From the NCBI GenBank assembly GCA_023386765.1, contig JAEWJD010000354.1:1-20390 (forward strand): DNA of 20,390 nt, given 5' to 3'. Position numbers and translations under genes: made by a program. The DNA comes from Pseudomonadota bacterium (GTDB lineage Bacteria > Pseudomonadota > Gammaproteobacteria > Burkholderiales > Burkholderiaceae_B). This document shows, one piece after another, positions 1 to 6,613 of this stretch. Under the pieces are notes generated by a model. It worked only from the letters and a program-made list of their open reading frames with translations, was not told the origin of the DNA and searched no databases. Position 1 is the stretch's first letter; every line of letters begins with the position of its first letter.

Positions 1-21
1 GTCCAGGCGTATCCAGCGGGC

Positions 22-915
22 TCAGCCCAGATCGCGCAACCAGTCAGCCGGGCAAGGCGCGGCGATATCCTGGCGCGCGGGCATCAGCAACTCGGCACTC
101 TCGGCGGCCCGGGTGGCCGCCAGCGCCTGCACCAGATAGTGGGTCGCGCGCTCAACGGCCTGCGGCAGGTTTGCCCCGGCCAGCAGGTGGGCGCTGAGCT
201 CGGCGCTGAACAGGTCACCCGTGCCCTTGGGTGTGGTTTCCACCCGCCGATGACGCAACAACTGGGCATTGTCACGCGTGACCACCAGCAGCTGCAGATG
301 ATCCGGCGGGCAATCTTCCTGCGCCGCGCTGGTCACGACCAGCCACTGCAACCCTTCATTGAGCAGGCTGCGCGCAGCGGCCACGGCCTGGTCAATGCGC
401 CCGACCTCGCGCCCACTGAGCAGGCCAAGCTCGAAGCTGTTGGGCGTCAGGCCATGCGCCTGTGGCAGGACATGTTCGCGGCTGGCCCGGGCCAGACCGT
501 CGGCGACATACAGACCATGGTCATCGTCGCCCATGACCGGATCAACCACCACCTGCACCTGCGGGTGTGCCTGCCGCATACGGGCGATCCAGCGGCCCAG
601 GGCCACGGCCTGGCCTGGGCTACCCAGATACCCCACCAGGATCGCACGCAGGCGCGCCAGCGCGCCGCGCGCTTCCAGGTCTTCCAGATAACCGTCGAAC
701 CAGTCTTCCGGTATCGGGCCGCCATGCATGCTCGGATAATGCGGCGTATTGCTGAACAGCACCGTCGGCACGACCGCGGCACTCAGGCCATGGGCGCGCA
801 AGGCGGGCGCGGCGACGTTGTTGCCGACGTGGCCATAAACCACCTGCGACTGCACCGATACCACATCGAACAGCAAAGGCCGCCCGGTGGCGAGATATCC
901 TTGCTCGGAAGCCAT
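22..915 (-). CDS. pdxY: Pyridoxal kinase PdxY
   Basis: Phosphorylates pyridoxal (and related B6 vitamers) with ATP to give pyridoxal 5'-phosphate in the cytosolic salvage pathway. The 297-residue product is close to the usual PdxY length (about 287). Ribokinase-fold signatures are in order: SQVVYGHVGN (residues 23-32), DPVMGD (125-130), LTPNSFE (156-162) and the anion-hole motif TPKGTGD (228-234), where Asp234 is the expected catalytic base. The ATG at 915 follows an AAAGG Shine-Dalgarno. It lies 68 bp downstream of the transporter gene, and a hairpin with a T-rich tail lies between them, so expression may depend on partial readthrough. Its neighbours yggS and a DMT transporter make a B6-related group. 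The extra eight or so N-terminal residues before the fold are unremarkable. The family is certain; PdxY rather than PdxK rests on overall resemblance and length. Confidence 0.93.
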   Translation of the reverse strand: MASEQGYLATGRPLLFDVVSVQSQVVYGHVGNNVAAPALRAHGLSAAVVPTVLFSNTPHYPSMHGGPIPEDWFDGYLEDLEARGALARLRAILVGYLGSPGQAVALGRWIARMRQAHPQVQVVVDPVMGDDDHGLYVADGLARASREHVLPQAHGLTPNSFELGLLSGREVGRIDQAVAAARSLLNEGLQWLVVTSAAQEDCPPDHLQLLVVTRDNAQLLRHRRVETTPKGTGDLFSAELSAHLLAGANLPQAVERATHYLVQALAATRAAESAELLMPARQDIAAPCPADWLRDLG

Positions 916-939
916 GAAGGTCTACCTTTATGAAGACGA

Positions 940-966
940 CAAAACCAACGTCGTGTCGCCACGACG
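940..966 (-). terminator. Intrinsic terminator-like hairpin between transporter gene and pdxY
   Basis: Perfect 7-bp stem (CGTCGTG / CACGACG, 949-955 with 960-966). On the minus strand the loop is GCGA, a GNRA tetraloop, and it is followed by TTGGTTTTG. It sits 18 bp after the transporter stop codon. The interrupted T tract suggests a partial terminator or attenuator rather than a full stop. Confidence 0.55.
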
Positions 967-983
967 GAAAACGGACCGGTGGT

Positions 984-1925
984 TCAAGGCTGGGATTGTT
1001 CCAGAACAGGACCCGGTTCGACCAGCGGCAATCGCGGCCAGCGCGCCTGCCACAGACGCGCGGCCGCTTCCGCGCACAAGACCCCGACAGCCGCCCAGAT
1101 GGCCAGATAAGTCGGCCAACGGGCCGCCTCGATCTGTTCACCCAACAATAATGCCACCACCACCAGCAACAACGGCTCGACATAACCGAGCAGGCCGAAC
1201 AGAGCCAGCGGCAACCGCTGGCTGGCCGCGATCATGGCGAGCAAGGCCGTGGCGCTGATGACACCCAGGCCCAGCAGCAAGCCAAGCTGCAGCGGATCCG
1301 GCAACGACCAGGAGGCGCCCTCGGCCACCACGGCCAGCGCCACCGGCAGGCTCAGTGCCAGATCGAGCCACAGCCCGGCAAGGTTATCGGTACCCAGCCG
1401 GCGGCGCAGGAGGTAATACGGCGGGAACCCCAACGCCACCAGTGCCATCGGCCAGGACAAATGGCCTGCCTGCAGGATTTCATACGCAACACCCAGGCCT
1501 GCCAGCACACTGGCTGCCTTGCGCCACGATGAGAGTCTTTCACCGAAATACCAGCGGCCGGCCAGCACCAGCATCAAGGGCAACAGGAAGTAGCCCAGCG
1601 ACACATCGAGCGCATGCCCATGCAACGGTGCCCACATGAACAGCCACAACTGCACGCCCAGCAGGAATGCCGATGCCAAGGTACCCAGCCACAGGGCAGG
1701 CTCGGTACGCAGGCGGCGCGCCCGCGCGCGCAGCTGCCTGCCCTGTCCCGCCGCCATGAGCACGGCGGTCAACAGCGGCAGGCTCAGAACGATGCGCCAG
1801 CCATAGATCTGCAGGCTGTCCAGCGGGGCCAGCCAGCTGGCGTAGTAATACATGAAGGCGAACAACGACGAGGCCAGCAGCGAGCAGCCCACGCCGCCAG
1901 CCACCGATACGACAGGACGGCTCAT
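984..1925 (-). CDS. RarD/EamA-family (DMT superfamily) inner-membrane transporter
   Basis: Ten-helix drug/metabolite-superfamily permease of the inner membrane, about 313 residues from the chosen start. The N-terminal segment with ASSLFAFMYYYASWLAPLD and IYGWRIVLSLPLL matches the RarD-type first EamA repeat, and alternating hydrophobic helices continue to about residue 290. The start is the ATG at 1925, which forms an ATGA overlap with the yggS stop. A longer in-frame start at 1958 would intrude 37 bp into yggS and is not needed. The substrate is not readable from sequence. Translational coupling to yggS, with pdxY next door, makes a B6 vitamer or a PLP-related amino compound the most attractive guess. 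Amino acid or aromatic metabolite export are alternatives. Confidence 0.85.
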   Translation of the reverse strand: MSRPVVSVAGGVGCSLLASSLFAFMYYYASWLAPLDSLQIYGWRIVLSLPLLTAVLMAAGQGRQLRARARRLRTEPALWLGTLASAFLLGVQLWLFMWAPLHGHALDVSLGYFLLPLMLVLAGRWYFGERLSSWRKAASVLAGLGVAYEILQAGHLSWPMALVALGFPPYYLLRRRLGTDNLAGLWLDLALSLPVALAVVAEGASWSLPDPLQLGLLLGLGVISATALLAMIAASQRLPLALFGLLGYVEPLLLVVVALLLGEQIEAARWPTYLAIWAAVGVLCAEAAARLWQARWPRLPLVEPGPVLEQSQP

Positions 1926-2746
1926 TTCCCGGCATCGTCCCCGTCGGCTGTCGGCCAATAGAAACTGTCCGGCGTGGCGCGCGCGCCGAAGATGGCCTGC
2001 CCGACGCGGACCACGGTCGCGCCTTCCTCAATGGCGATCTCGAAGTCCCCCGACATCCCCATCGACAGCTCTTCCAGACTGACGCCTTCGGGCGCCTGCT
2101 GGCGCAGACGTTCACGCAGTTCGCGCAGCAACACAAAACACTGGCGCACCCGCTCGCCCTCGGCCGAGAACAAGGCCAGCGTCATGAGGCCGCGCACACG
2201 CAAGGCGCTGAAGGCAGGCAGCTCGCGCAGGAAGTCCGCCACGGCATCGGGATGCAATCCATACTTGCTGGCCTCCCCGGACGTGTTGACCTGCACGAAC
2301 ACATCCAGCGCGCGCCCTTCGGCCTGCAAGCGGCGCTCCAGCGCCTCGGCCACGCGCAGGCTGTCCAGAGCCTGGAACTCGCTGGCGCAACGCGCCACCA
2401 GCTTGGCCTTGTTGGTCTGCAGGTGACCGATCACCGACCATTTCAGATCCGGCAGATCTTGCAGGTTCTCCCATTTCCGATAAGCCTCCTGCGGCTTGTT
2501 CTCACCCAGCAACAGGCATCCCGCCGCATGCGCCAGGCGGATACTGGCCTCCGGTTTGGTCTTGCTGACCGGCAGCAGGCGTACCCCTGCTGGATCCCGG
2601 CCGACGCGTGCGCAGGCCGCCGCGATCCGCGCATGCACCGCCGCCAGGTTGTGGCGGAAGTCATCCACGCTCTCGGCCTGCGGCCAACGGTTGTGCAGAT
2701 CGTGCAAGGGCTGCGTCGACGACGACGGCAAATCTTCGGTGCTCAC
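1922..2746 (-). CDS. yggS: YggS/PROSC-family pyridoxal phosphate homeostasis protein
   Basis: Cytosolic, non-enzymatic PLP-binding protein of the YggS/YlmE/PROSC family, which buffers PLP and affects amino-acid and keto-acid balance. The PLP lysine is Lys62 in LLPVSKTKP. Further signatures are LLGENKPQEA, WSVIGHLQTNKAK and the phosphate-binding C-terminal stretch MGMSGDFEIAIEEGATVVRV. At 274 residues it is longer than the usual 230 or so: there is a polar extension of about 25 residues before the first helix and a short acidic tail (TADGDDAGK). The start is a GTG at 2746 with GAGG seven bases upstream; no in-frame ATG lies just upstream. It is the first gene of a minus-strand group continuing with the DMT transporter and pdxY. 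The promoter region holds a 16-bp palindrome at 2817-2832. Confidence 0.95.
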   Translation of the reverse strand: MSTEDLPSSSTQPLHDLHNRWPQAESVDDFRHNLAAVHARIAAACARVGRDPAGVRLLPVSKTKPEASIRLAHAAGCLLLGENKPQEAYRKWENLQDLPDLKWSVIGHLQTNKAKLVARCASEFQALDSLRVAEALERRLQAEGRALDVFVQVNTSGEASKYGLHPDAVADFLRELPAFSALRVRGLMTLALFSAEGERVRQCFVLLRELRERLRQQAPEGVSLEELSMGMSGDFEIAIEEGATVVRVGQAIFGARATPDSFYWPTADGDDAGK

Positions 2747-2816
2747 GGCTGGGCCTCATGGCGATACGGCGCATTGCTCACGCCCCGGCACGACGCCTGG
2801 GCGGCCTACAAATGCT

Positions 2817-2832
2817 TTTGTCCTAGGTCAAA
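2817..2832. promoter_or_regulatory. Palindromic operator-like site TTTGTCCTAGGTCAAA upstream of yggS
   Basis: Inverted repeat TTTGtCCTAGGtCAAA, symmetric except at one base pair. It fits the TTG-N8-CAA frame of CRP/FNR-type sites and lies about 70 bp upstream of the yggS start. The adjacent sequence AAAATATA resembles the flank of the copy at 8159. Near-identical 14-bp cores occur at 5686-5699 and 8159-8172. The binding factor is not identified. Confidence 0.5.
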
Positions 2833-2918
2833 AATATACCATATCCACCCTCTGTTTCCCAGGGTAGAAACGCCCTGCTTGCCGCCTGCCCCGACTTGTC
2901 CGAGCCGCGCCCGGGACG

Positions 2919-2942
2919 AAAAAAAACCGGCGTTGCCGCCGG
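2919..2942 (-). terminator. Intrinsic terminator of the Bug-GST-aldolase operon
   Basis: On the minus strand the sequence reads CCGGCG-GCAA-CGCCGG followed by eight T residues. This is a perfect 6-bp GC stem with a GNRA tetraloop and a U tract, about 40 bp after the aldolase-like gene's stop codon. It separates that operon from yggS. Confidence 0.88.
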
Positions 2943-2981
2943 CTCGGGGAAGAGGGAAAAAGGAAAAAGACGCCAGGGTGC

Positions 2982-3785
2982 TCAGTCGCCCGTATCCAGG
3001 CAATCTCGGTTGTGGGGCTGTTTCAGGGCGCGGCGCGCGTAGTACTCGAATCCGATGGTGTTGCGGCGCGGGCGCAGAATCCAGTCATGCGCCTCCTTGC
3101 CCAGTGCCGGATCGATCGGCTGAATGGTGCCGGCTCCGCTGGCCAACAACTGCATGCGCGCGGCGCGCTCGAAAGCCAGCGCCAGCACGCAGGCCTCCTC
3201 GACCGAAGTGGCCGCGATCAGCAACCCGTGGTGCGACAGCATCAGGGCACGCTTGTCGCCCAGGGCGGCCGAGATCAGTTCGCCCTCCTCGTTGCCGACC
3301 GGAATGCCCGGCCATTTGGCCACGAATGCCACATCGTCGTACAGCACGCAGTTATCCATGTGGGACACCACCAGCGGCTGCTCCAGCATGCCCAGGGCGG
3401 CCGTATGCAGCGCATGGGTGTGGATGATGCAGTTCACATCCGGCCGCGCGCGATACACCCAGGAGTGGAAGCGGTTGGCCGGATTGGGCATGCCTTGACC
3501 GTCCAGCACGTTCAGGTCTTCATCGACCCGCAGCAGGTTGGCCGCGGTGATTTCGTCAAAACCCAGGCCCAGTTGCTGGGTGAAGAACTGCCCCGGGGTG
3601 TCGGTGCGGCAGGTGATCTGCCCGGCCAGGCCGGAGTCGTGGCCGTTGTCGAACAGGATGCGGCAGGTCAACGCCAGCTTCTGGCGCAGGGTATAGGCGC
3701 TTTCGCTGAACTGCTTGTCCATGCGGGCGGTGGATTGCGCCACCAGGGTGGCCTTGTCCAATTGGAAGGTATCGGGTTGCGTCAT
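2982..3785 (-). CDS. Class II aldolase/adducin-family metal-dependent protein
   Basis: Member of the class II aldolase/adducin fold (FucA, AraD, RhuA, adducin head). The expected metal ligands are present: His122 and His124 in IIHTHALHTAAL and His186 in LSHHGLL. However, the position aligned with FucA catalytic Glu73 (PSSEWRFH) is Ala103 in NPANRFHSW, so a standard phospho-aldol cleavage is doubtful. Related proteins of this size include the non-haem iron oxygenases CloR/NovR, so an oxygenase or decarboxylase role is possible. The start is taken as the ATG at 3785 (GAGG six bases upstream); an in-frame TTG at 3797 would overlap the GST stop. It is the last gene of the Bug-GST-aldolase operon, followed by a terminator. 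Substrate unknown; family assignment firm. Confidence 0.85.
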   Translation of the reverse strand: MTQPDTFQLDKATLVAQSTARMDKQFSESAYTLRQKLALTCRILFDNGHDSGLAGQITCRTDTPGQFFTQQLGLGFDEITAANLLRVDEDLNVLDGQGMPNPANRFHSWVYRARPDVNCIIHTHALHTAALGMLEQPLVVSHMDNCVLYDDVAFVAKWPGIPVGNEEGELISAALGDKRALMLSHHGLLIAATSVEEACVLALAFERAARMQLLASGAGTIQPIDPALGKEAHDWILRPRRNTIGFEYYARRALKQPHNRDCLDTGD

Positions 3786-3793
3786 CGTCAGCC

Positions 3794-4447
3794 TCAAGGA
3801 TGCTCTGTAGTGGAAAGATTACGGTCCGGCTGGCCGGGAAAGAGCGGCTGATAGCCGGGCAACTGCTCGATGCGGTCCAGCCACGCCAGAATGGCGGGGT
3901 AGCCTTGCAGGGCGATACCGCCCATGGGCGCCATGCGCGTATACGGATACAGCGCGACATCCGCGATGGTGGGTGTCTGCGCGCTGGCGACCCAACCTTG
4001 CGGGCCCTGGGCCTGCAGGCGCGCCTCCAGCATCCCCAAGGCGGCATGGGCGGCCACGATATAGCCCGCAAAGGGCTCATCTTGCGGATTGCCGCGCTGG
4101 TGCAGGGCCAGGTGCAAGCGCAGTTGCGCCAGTGGCTTCATGTGCCGGTCCTGCTCGAAAGACAGCCAGCTCAGCACCTGGGCCTGTGCTTCACGGCCCT
4201 CCGGCCACCAGGGCGTGCCCCAGGCCAGGTATTGCAGAATGGCGGCCGACTCCGCCAGGTGCTGGCCGTCGGGCAGGCGCAGCACGGGCACCTGCCCCAA
4301 GGGGGCGATGCGGGTAAACGACGCCTGCGCCAGATCTCCCCGATCGATCGACAGGCTTTGGCGCTGCAGGGGCACGCCCAGCAGGCTGGCCATCAGGCGC
4401 ACTTTCCAGGCATTGCCCGAACGCAGGGTGTCATAAAGCATCAGCAT
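3794..4447 (-). CDS. Glutathione S-transferase family protein
   Basis: Cytosolic protein of 218 residues with an N-terminal thioredoxin-like GST domain and a C-terminal helical domain. The N terminus LYDTLRSGNAWKVRL, the cis-proline region GQVPVLRLPDGQ and the glutathione gamma-glutamyl site HLAESAAILQYL are all visible. TIADVALYPYTR is the usual C-terminal N-capping/hydrophobic-staple segment. The start is the ATG at 4447, preceded by GAGGAG seven bases upstream; this Shine-Dalgarno overlaps the stop codon of the Bug gene, so the two are coupled. A start 18 codons further upstream would overlap the Bug gene and lacks support. Next to an aldolase-like enzyme, the likely role is a glutathione-dependent step (isomerisation or conjugate removal) on the same substrate. 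This is inference. Confidence 0.9.
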   Translation of the reverse strand: MLMLYDTLRSGNAWKVRLMASLLGVPLQRQSLSIDRGDLAQASFTRIAPLGQVPVLRLPDGQHLAESAAILQYLAWGTPWWPEGREAQAQVLSWLSFEQDRHMKPLAQLRLHLALHQRGNPQDEPFAGYIVAAHAALGMLEARLQAQGPQGWVASAQTPTIADVALYPYTRMAPMGGIALQGYPAILAWLDRIEQLPGYQPLFPGQPDRNLSTTEHP

Positions 4448-4458
4448 GGCAGCACTCC

Positions 4459-5439
4459 TCAATCCAGGCGCGTCCCGGCGGCCTGAATGACCCGGGTCCA
4501 CTTGTCCGTTTCGGAAGCGATATGGTCGCGATAGGCAGGCACGCCGGTCTTCATGGGTTCAATGCCCATCTCGGCCAGGCGGGCCAGCAGTTCGGGCCGG
4601 GCCATTGCCTTGGCCACGGCGTCGCTGATCACCTGCACCCGATCTTCAGGCATGCCCGGCGGCGCGACCAGCGCATTCCAGGAACCGATCTGGAAGCCCT
4701 CGACGCCCTGCTCCACGCTGGTGCGCAACTCCGGCTGGGCGGCATTGCGTTGCGCAGCGGCAATCGCCAGCATCGTCAGCCTGCCATTGGCCGCCTGCGG
4801 CGCAATGACCGGCAAGGCGTCGATCACGCCCTGCACCTGCCCGCCGATGGCGGCATTGACGGCCTCGGCGCCGCTCTTGAACGGGATATGTACGATATCC
4901 GTCTGGGTGGCCAGCTTGAACAACTCCAGCCCCAGATGCGGCGAGCTGCCGTTGCCCGCCGAGCCGAAGTTCAATTGACCGGGATTGGCGCGCGCATAGG
5001 TCACCAGACCGGCCAGATCCTTCACGCCATCAATGCCATTGATCGCCATGACGTAGGGCGAATTGCTCAGCAGCGAAATCGGCGTCATGGCCGAGGGCTC
5101 GTAGTTCAGTCGCTGATAAAGCATCTTGTTGACCACCTGCGTGCCAACCGTGCCGAGCATCAAGGTATAACCATCCGGGGCAGCGCCCATCAGGAATTGG
5201 GACGCGATCGCTCCGCCGGCCCCCGGACGGTTCTCGATCACGACCGTCTGGCCCAGGGCCTCGCCCAGGTGCTGGCCGATCAGGCGGCCGGCCACGTCGG
5301 TGATGCCACCCGCGCCAAAAGGAATAAGCAGACGGATCGGTTTTTCGGGATAGGCGGCCTGCGCACCTTGCGGTGCCACGCAAGCCAGGCTGCTTACGGC
5401 AAACAGCATCCCCATCCATACGCGTTTGAACGGCGTCAT
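4459..5439 (-). CDS. Bug/TctC-family periplasmic solute-binding protein (first copy)
   Basis: Periplasmic binding protein of the tripartite-tricarboxylate receptor (Bug) family, which bind carboxylates and similar small ligands. It has 326 residues. A Sec signal peptide ends near AQA at residues 26-28, and the mature protein begins with the family hallmark AYPEKPIRLLIPFGAGG. The ligand loop GGITDVAGR, the strand VVIENRPGAGG and the segment FGSAGNGSSPHLGLELF are typical. No TctA/TctB membrane genes are nearby, as is usual for these orphan receptors. The start ATG at 5439 has GGAG six to seven bases upstream. It is the first structural gene of an operon with GST and the aldolase-like gene, preceded by a 289-bp leader region with strong secondary structure. 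Ligand unknown. Confidence 0.92.
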   Translation of the reverse strand: MTPFKRVWMGMLFAVSSLACVAPQGAQAAYPEKPIRLLIPFGAGGITDVAGRLIGQHLGEALGQTVVIENRPGAGGAIASQFLMGAAPDGYTLMLGTVGTQVVNKMLYQRLNYEPSAMTPISLLSNSPYVMAINGIDGVKDLAGLVTYARANPGQLNFGSAGNGSSPHLGLELFKLATQTDIVHIPFKSGAEAVNAAIGGQVQGVIDALPVIAPQAANGRLTMLAIAAAQRNAAQPELRTSVEQGVEGFQIGSWNALVAPPGMPEDRVQVISDAVAKAMARPELLARLAEMGIEPMKTGVPAYRDHIASETDKWTRVIQAAGTRLD

Positions 5440-5468
5440 GGTTTGTCTCCAGTGAGTATTTTCGGGTC

Positions 5469-5602
5469 TGGCCCGAGGCTTGCTCCAGCCTCAGCGAGGC
5501 AGGACGGCCGGGCCATCATGCGGGTCTGATGCCCGCGTTCAAAGGCTGTACGGCCGTTGCGGCCGACAGGGGCTACAGGATGGCGTGGCGCCGGGGCGCC
5601 AC
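5469..5602 (-). promoter_or_regulatory. Highly structured leader RNA upstream of the first Bug gene
   Basis: Within about 135 bp there are several inverted repeats. They are GTGGCGCC-GG-GGCGCCAC (5585-5602, 8-bp arms); CTGT(A)CGGCCG-TTG-CGGCCGACAG (5546-5569, 10 bp with one bulge); GCGGG-N7-CCCGC (5520-5536); and TGGCCCG/CGGGCCA (5469-5475 with 5509-5515). Inside the last, a central GCCTC (5488-5492) can pair with GAGGC on either side (5475-5479 or 5496-5500), giving two mutually exclusive hairpins. This resembles an attenuator or a translation-control leader. Function is inferred only. Confidence 0.45.
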
Positions 5603-5625
5603 TGCGGACAGGCCTGGGTGTTCAT
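5539..5625 (-). CDS. Possible 28-residue cysteine-containing leader peptide
   Basis: Short ORF beginning MNTQACPQWRPGA and containing three cysteines (C-x11-C-x2-C). Its ATG follows a very good Shine-Dalgarno, AGAGGAG, with eight bases spacing, a better match than that of many long genes here. The stop codon is immediately followed by hairpins, and the Bug gene begins 99 bp further on. It is likely transcribed in the Bug leader downstream of the palindrome at 5686. It could be a uORF whose translation controls downstream folding. Alternatively, the DNA could simply encode structured RNA, since two hairpins lie inside the ORF. No homologue is recognised. Confidence 0.4.
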   Translation of the reverse strand: MNTQACPQWRPGATPSCSPCRPQRPYSL

Positions 5626-5685
5626 GCGGAAATCTCCTCTGTGCATGCTGGGCCGACGCGCTGCCAGCCTTCACCCCGCATTGTG

Positions 5686-5699
5686 TTGACCTATGTCAA
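5686..5699. promoter_or_regulatory. Palindromic operator-like site TTGACCTATGTCAA
   Basis: Inverted repeat TTGACcTAtGTCAA with seven base pairs of near-perfect dyad, in the TTG-N8-CAA frame. It is placed between the LysR stop codon and the Bug leader ORF. On the minus strand it contains TTGACA, which could double as a -35 element, but no convincing -10 follows. It is the second of three similar sites in the window. Confidence 0.5.
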
Positions 5700-5728
5700 A
5701 ACCAGCCATGACCCGGTGCTCATAGCAG

Positions 5729-6613
5729 CTATTCCTTTTCCTCACGTCTGAGCCCGCTGGCGACCTGCATGGCGCAGGCCAGAAACCGTTGCGCCAGCGC
5801 TGGCAAGGGCCGATCGGCACGGCGGATCGCCACCACCCAACGCCGCAGCGGCGGACTCTCCAGCGGCTGCTGGCACAAGGCATACTCAGCCAGCCGTTGA
5901 AGCGGAATGCGCGATGGCAGGACGCAGTCGCCCACGCCGGAGGCCACCAGCTGCAGCATGGTGTCCACCGTTTCAGCCTCGGCCACATACGTCGCCTCGA
6001 TCCCGGTGCTGTGCAGCATGCGCCGCAAGGCATAGTTGGGCGGGAAGCCCACCAGGCGCAGCGGTGCGCCGGGCTTGGTGGGTTTGTCACGCCGGGTCAC
6101 CAGCGCCATCTCGTTCTGGAACAACGGTTCCGAAATCACGGTCCCGACGTCGACGGCAACGTCGTAGACGAATCCCAGGTCCGCCTTGCCGCTATCGACC
6201 AAGGCCACCACGTCGGGCGAACTGCGCCCCAACAGGGCCAGGTTGACCTGCGGGTGGGCGCTGGCAAAGCGCGCCACCACCTCGGCCGTGAAGTAATAGC
6301 TGAGGGTATGCACGCTCGCCACCCGCACCGTGCCATGGGTATGGCTATGCCGGCGCGCTTCATCGATCGCGGCATCGATATCGCGATACAGCGGCCGCAG
6401 CGTTTCATGCAAGCGGGCCCCCATCTCGGTGAGCACCACGCCGCGCCCAGTGCGCACGAAAAGCGGCGCTCCCAGGGTGGCCTCCAGGCCGGCGAGCTGT
6501 TTGCTGACACTGGACTGGGTCTGGTCGAGCAGGTCCGCCGCCTTGGACAGCGAGCCCAGTTCGGCAATACACAAGAAGTACCGCAGCGGGCGATCCAGGG
6601 TTTCAAGCGCCAT
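5729..6613 (-). CDS. LysR-type transcriptional regulator
   Basis: Cytosolic LTTR of 294 residues. The N-terminal winged helix-turn-helix spans residues 9-68 and includes GSLSKAADLLDQTQSSVSKQ, followed by LFVRTGRGVVLTEMG. The remainder is the two-lobe periplasmic-binding-protein-like effector domain, with SGKADLGFVYD and a C-terminal segment around GVGDCVLPSRIPLQ. Its ATG at 6613 overlaps the last base of the permease stop codon (TGATG), so it is translationally coupled to the permease and probably co-expressed with it. It is therefore an unusual, non-divergent LysR arrangement. Likely targets are the permease promoter in the 8119-8367 gap or the Bug operon immediately downstream. The inducer cannot be read from sequence, but a small carboxylate is plausible from the neighbours. 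Confidence 0.93.
   Translation of the reverse strand: MALETLDRPLRYFLCIAELGSLSKAADLLDQTQSSVSKQLAGLEATLGAPLFVRTGRGVVLTEMGARLHETLRPLYRDIDAAIDEARRHSHTHGTVRVASVHTLSYYFTAEVVARFASAHPQVNLALLGRSSPDVVALVDSGKADLGFVYDVAVDVGTVISEPLFQNEMALVTRRDKPTKPGAPLRLVGFPPNYALRRMLHSTGIEATYVAEAETVDTMLQLVASGVGDCVLPSRIPLQRLAEYALCQQPLESPPLRRWVVAIRRADRPLPALAQRFLACAMQVASGLRREEKE

Noticed and set aside
139..933. 264-codon open frame on the plus strand opposite pdxY
   Set aside because: Shadow of the GC-rich pdxY gene: it covers the same DNA, has no recognisable domain, and the minus-strand product is a clear kinase.
2252..3427. 391-codon plus-strand frame from yggS into the aldolase-like gene
   Set aside because: It runs through a strong terminator, a regulatory gap and two real minus-strand genes, and has no domain.
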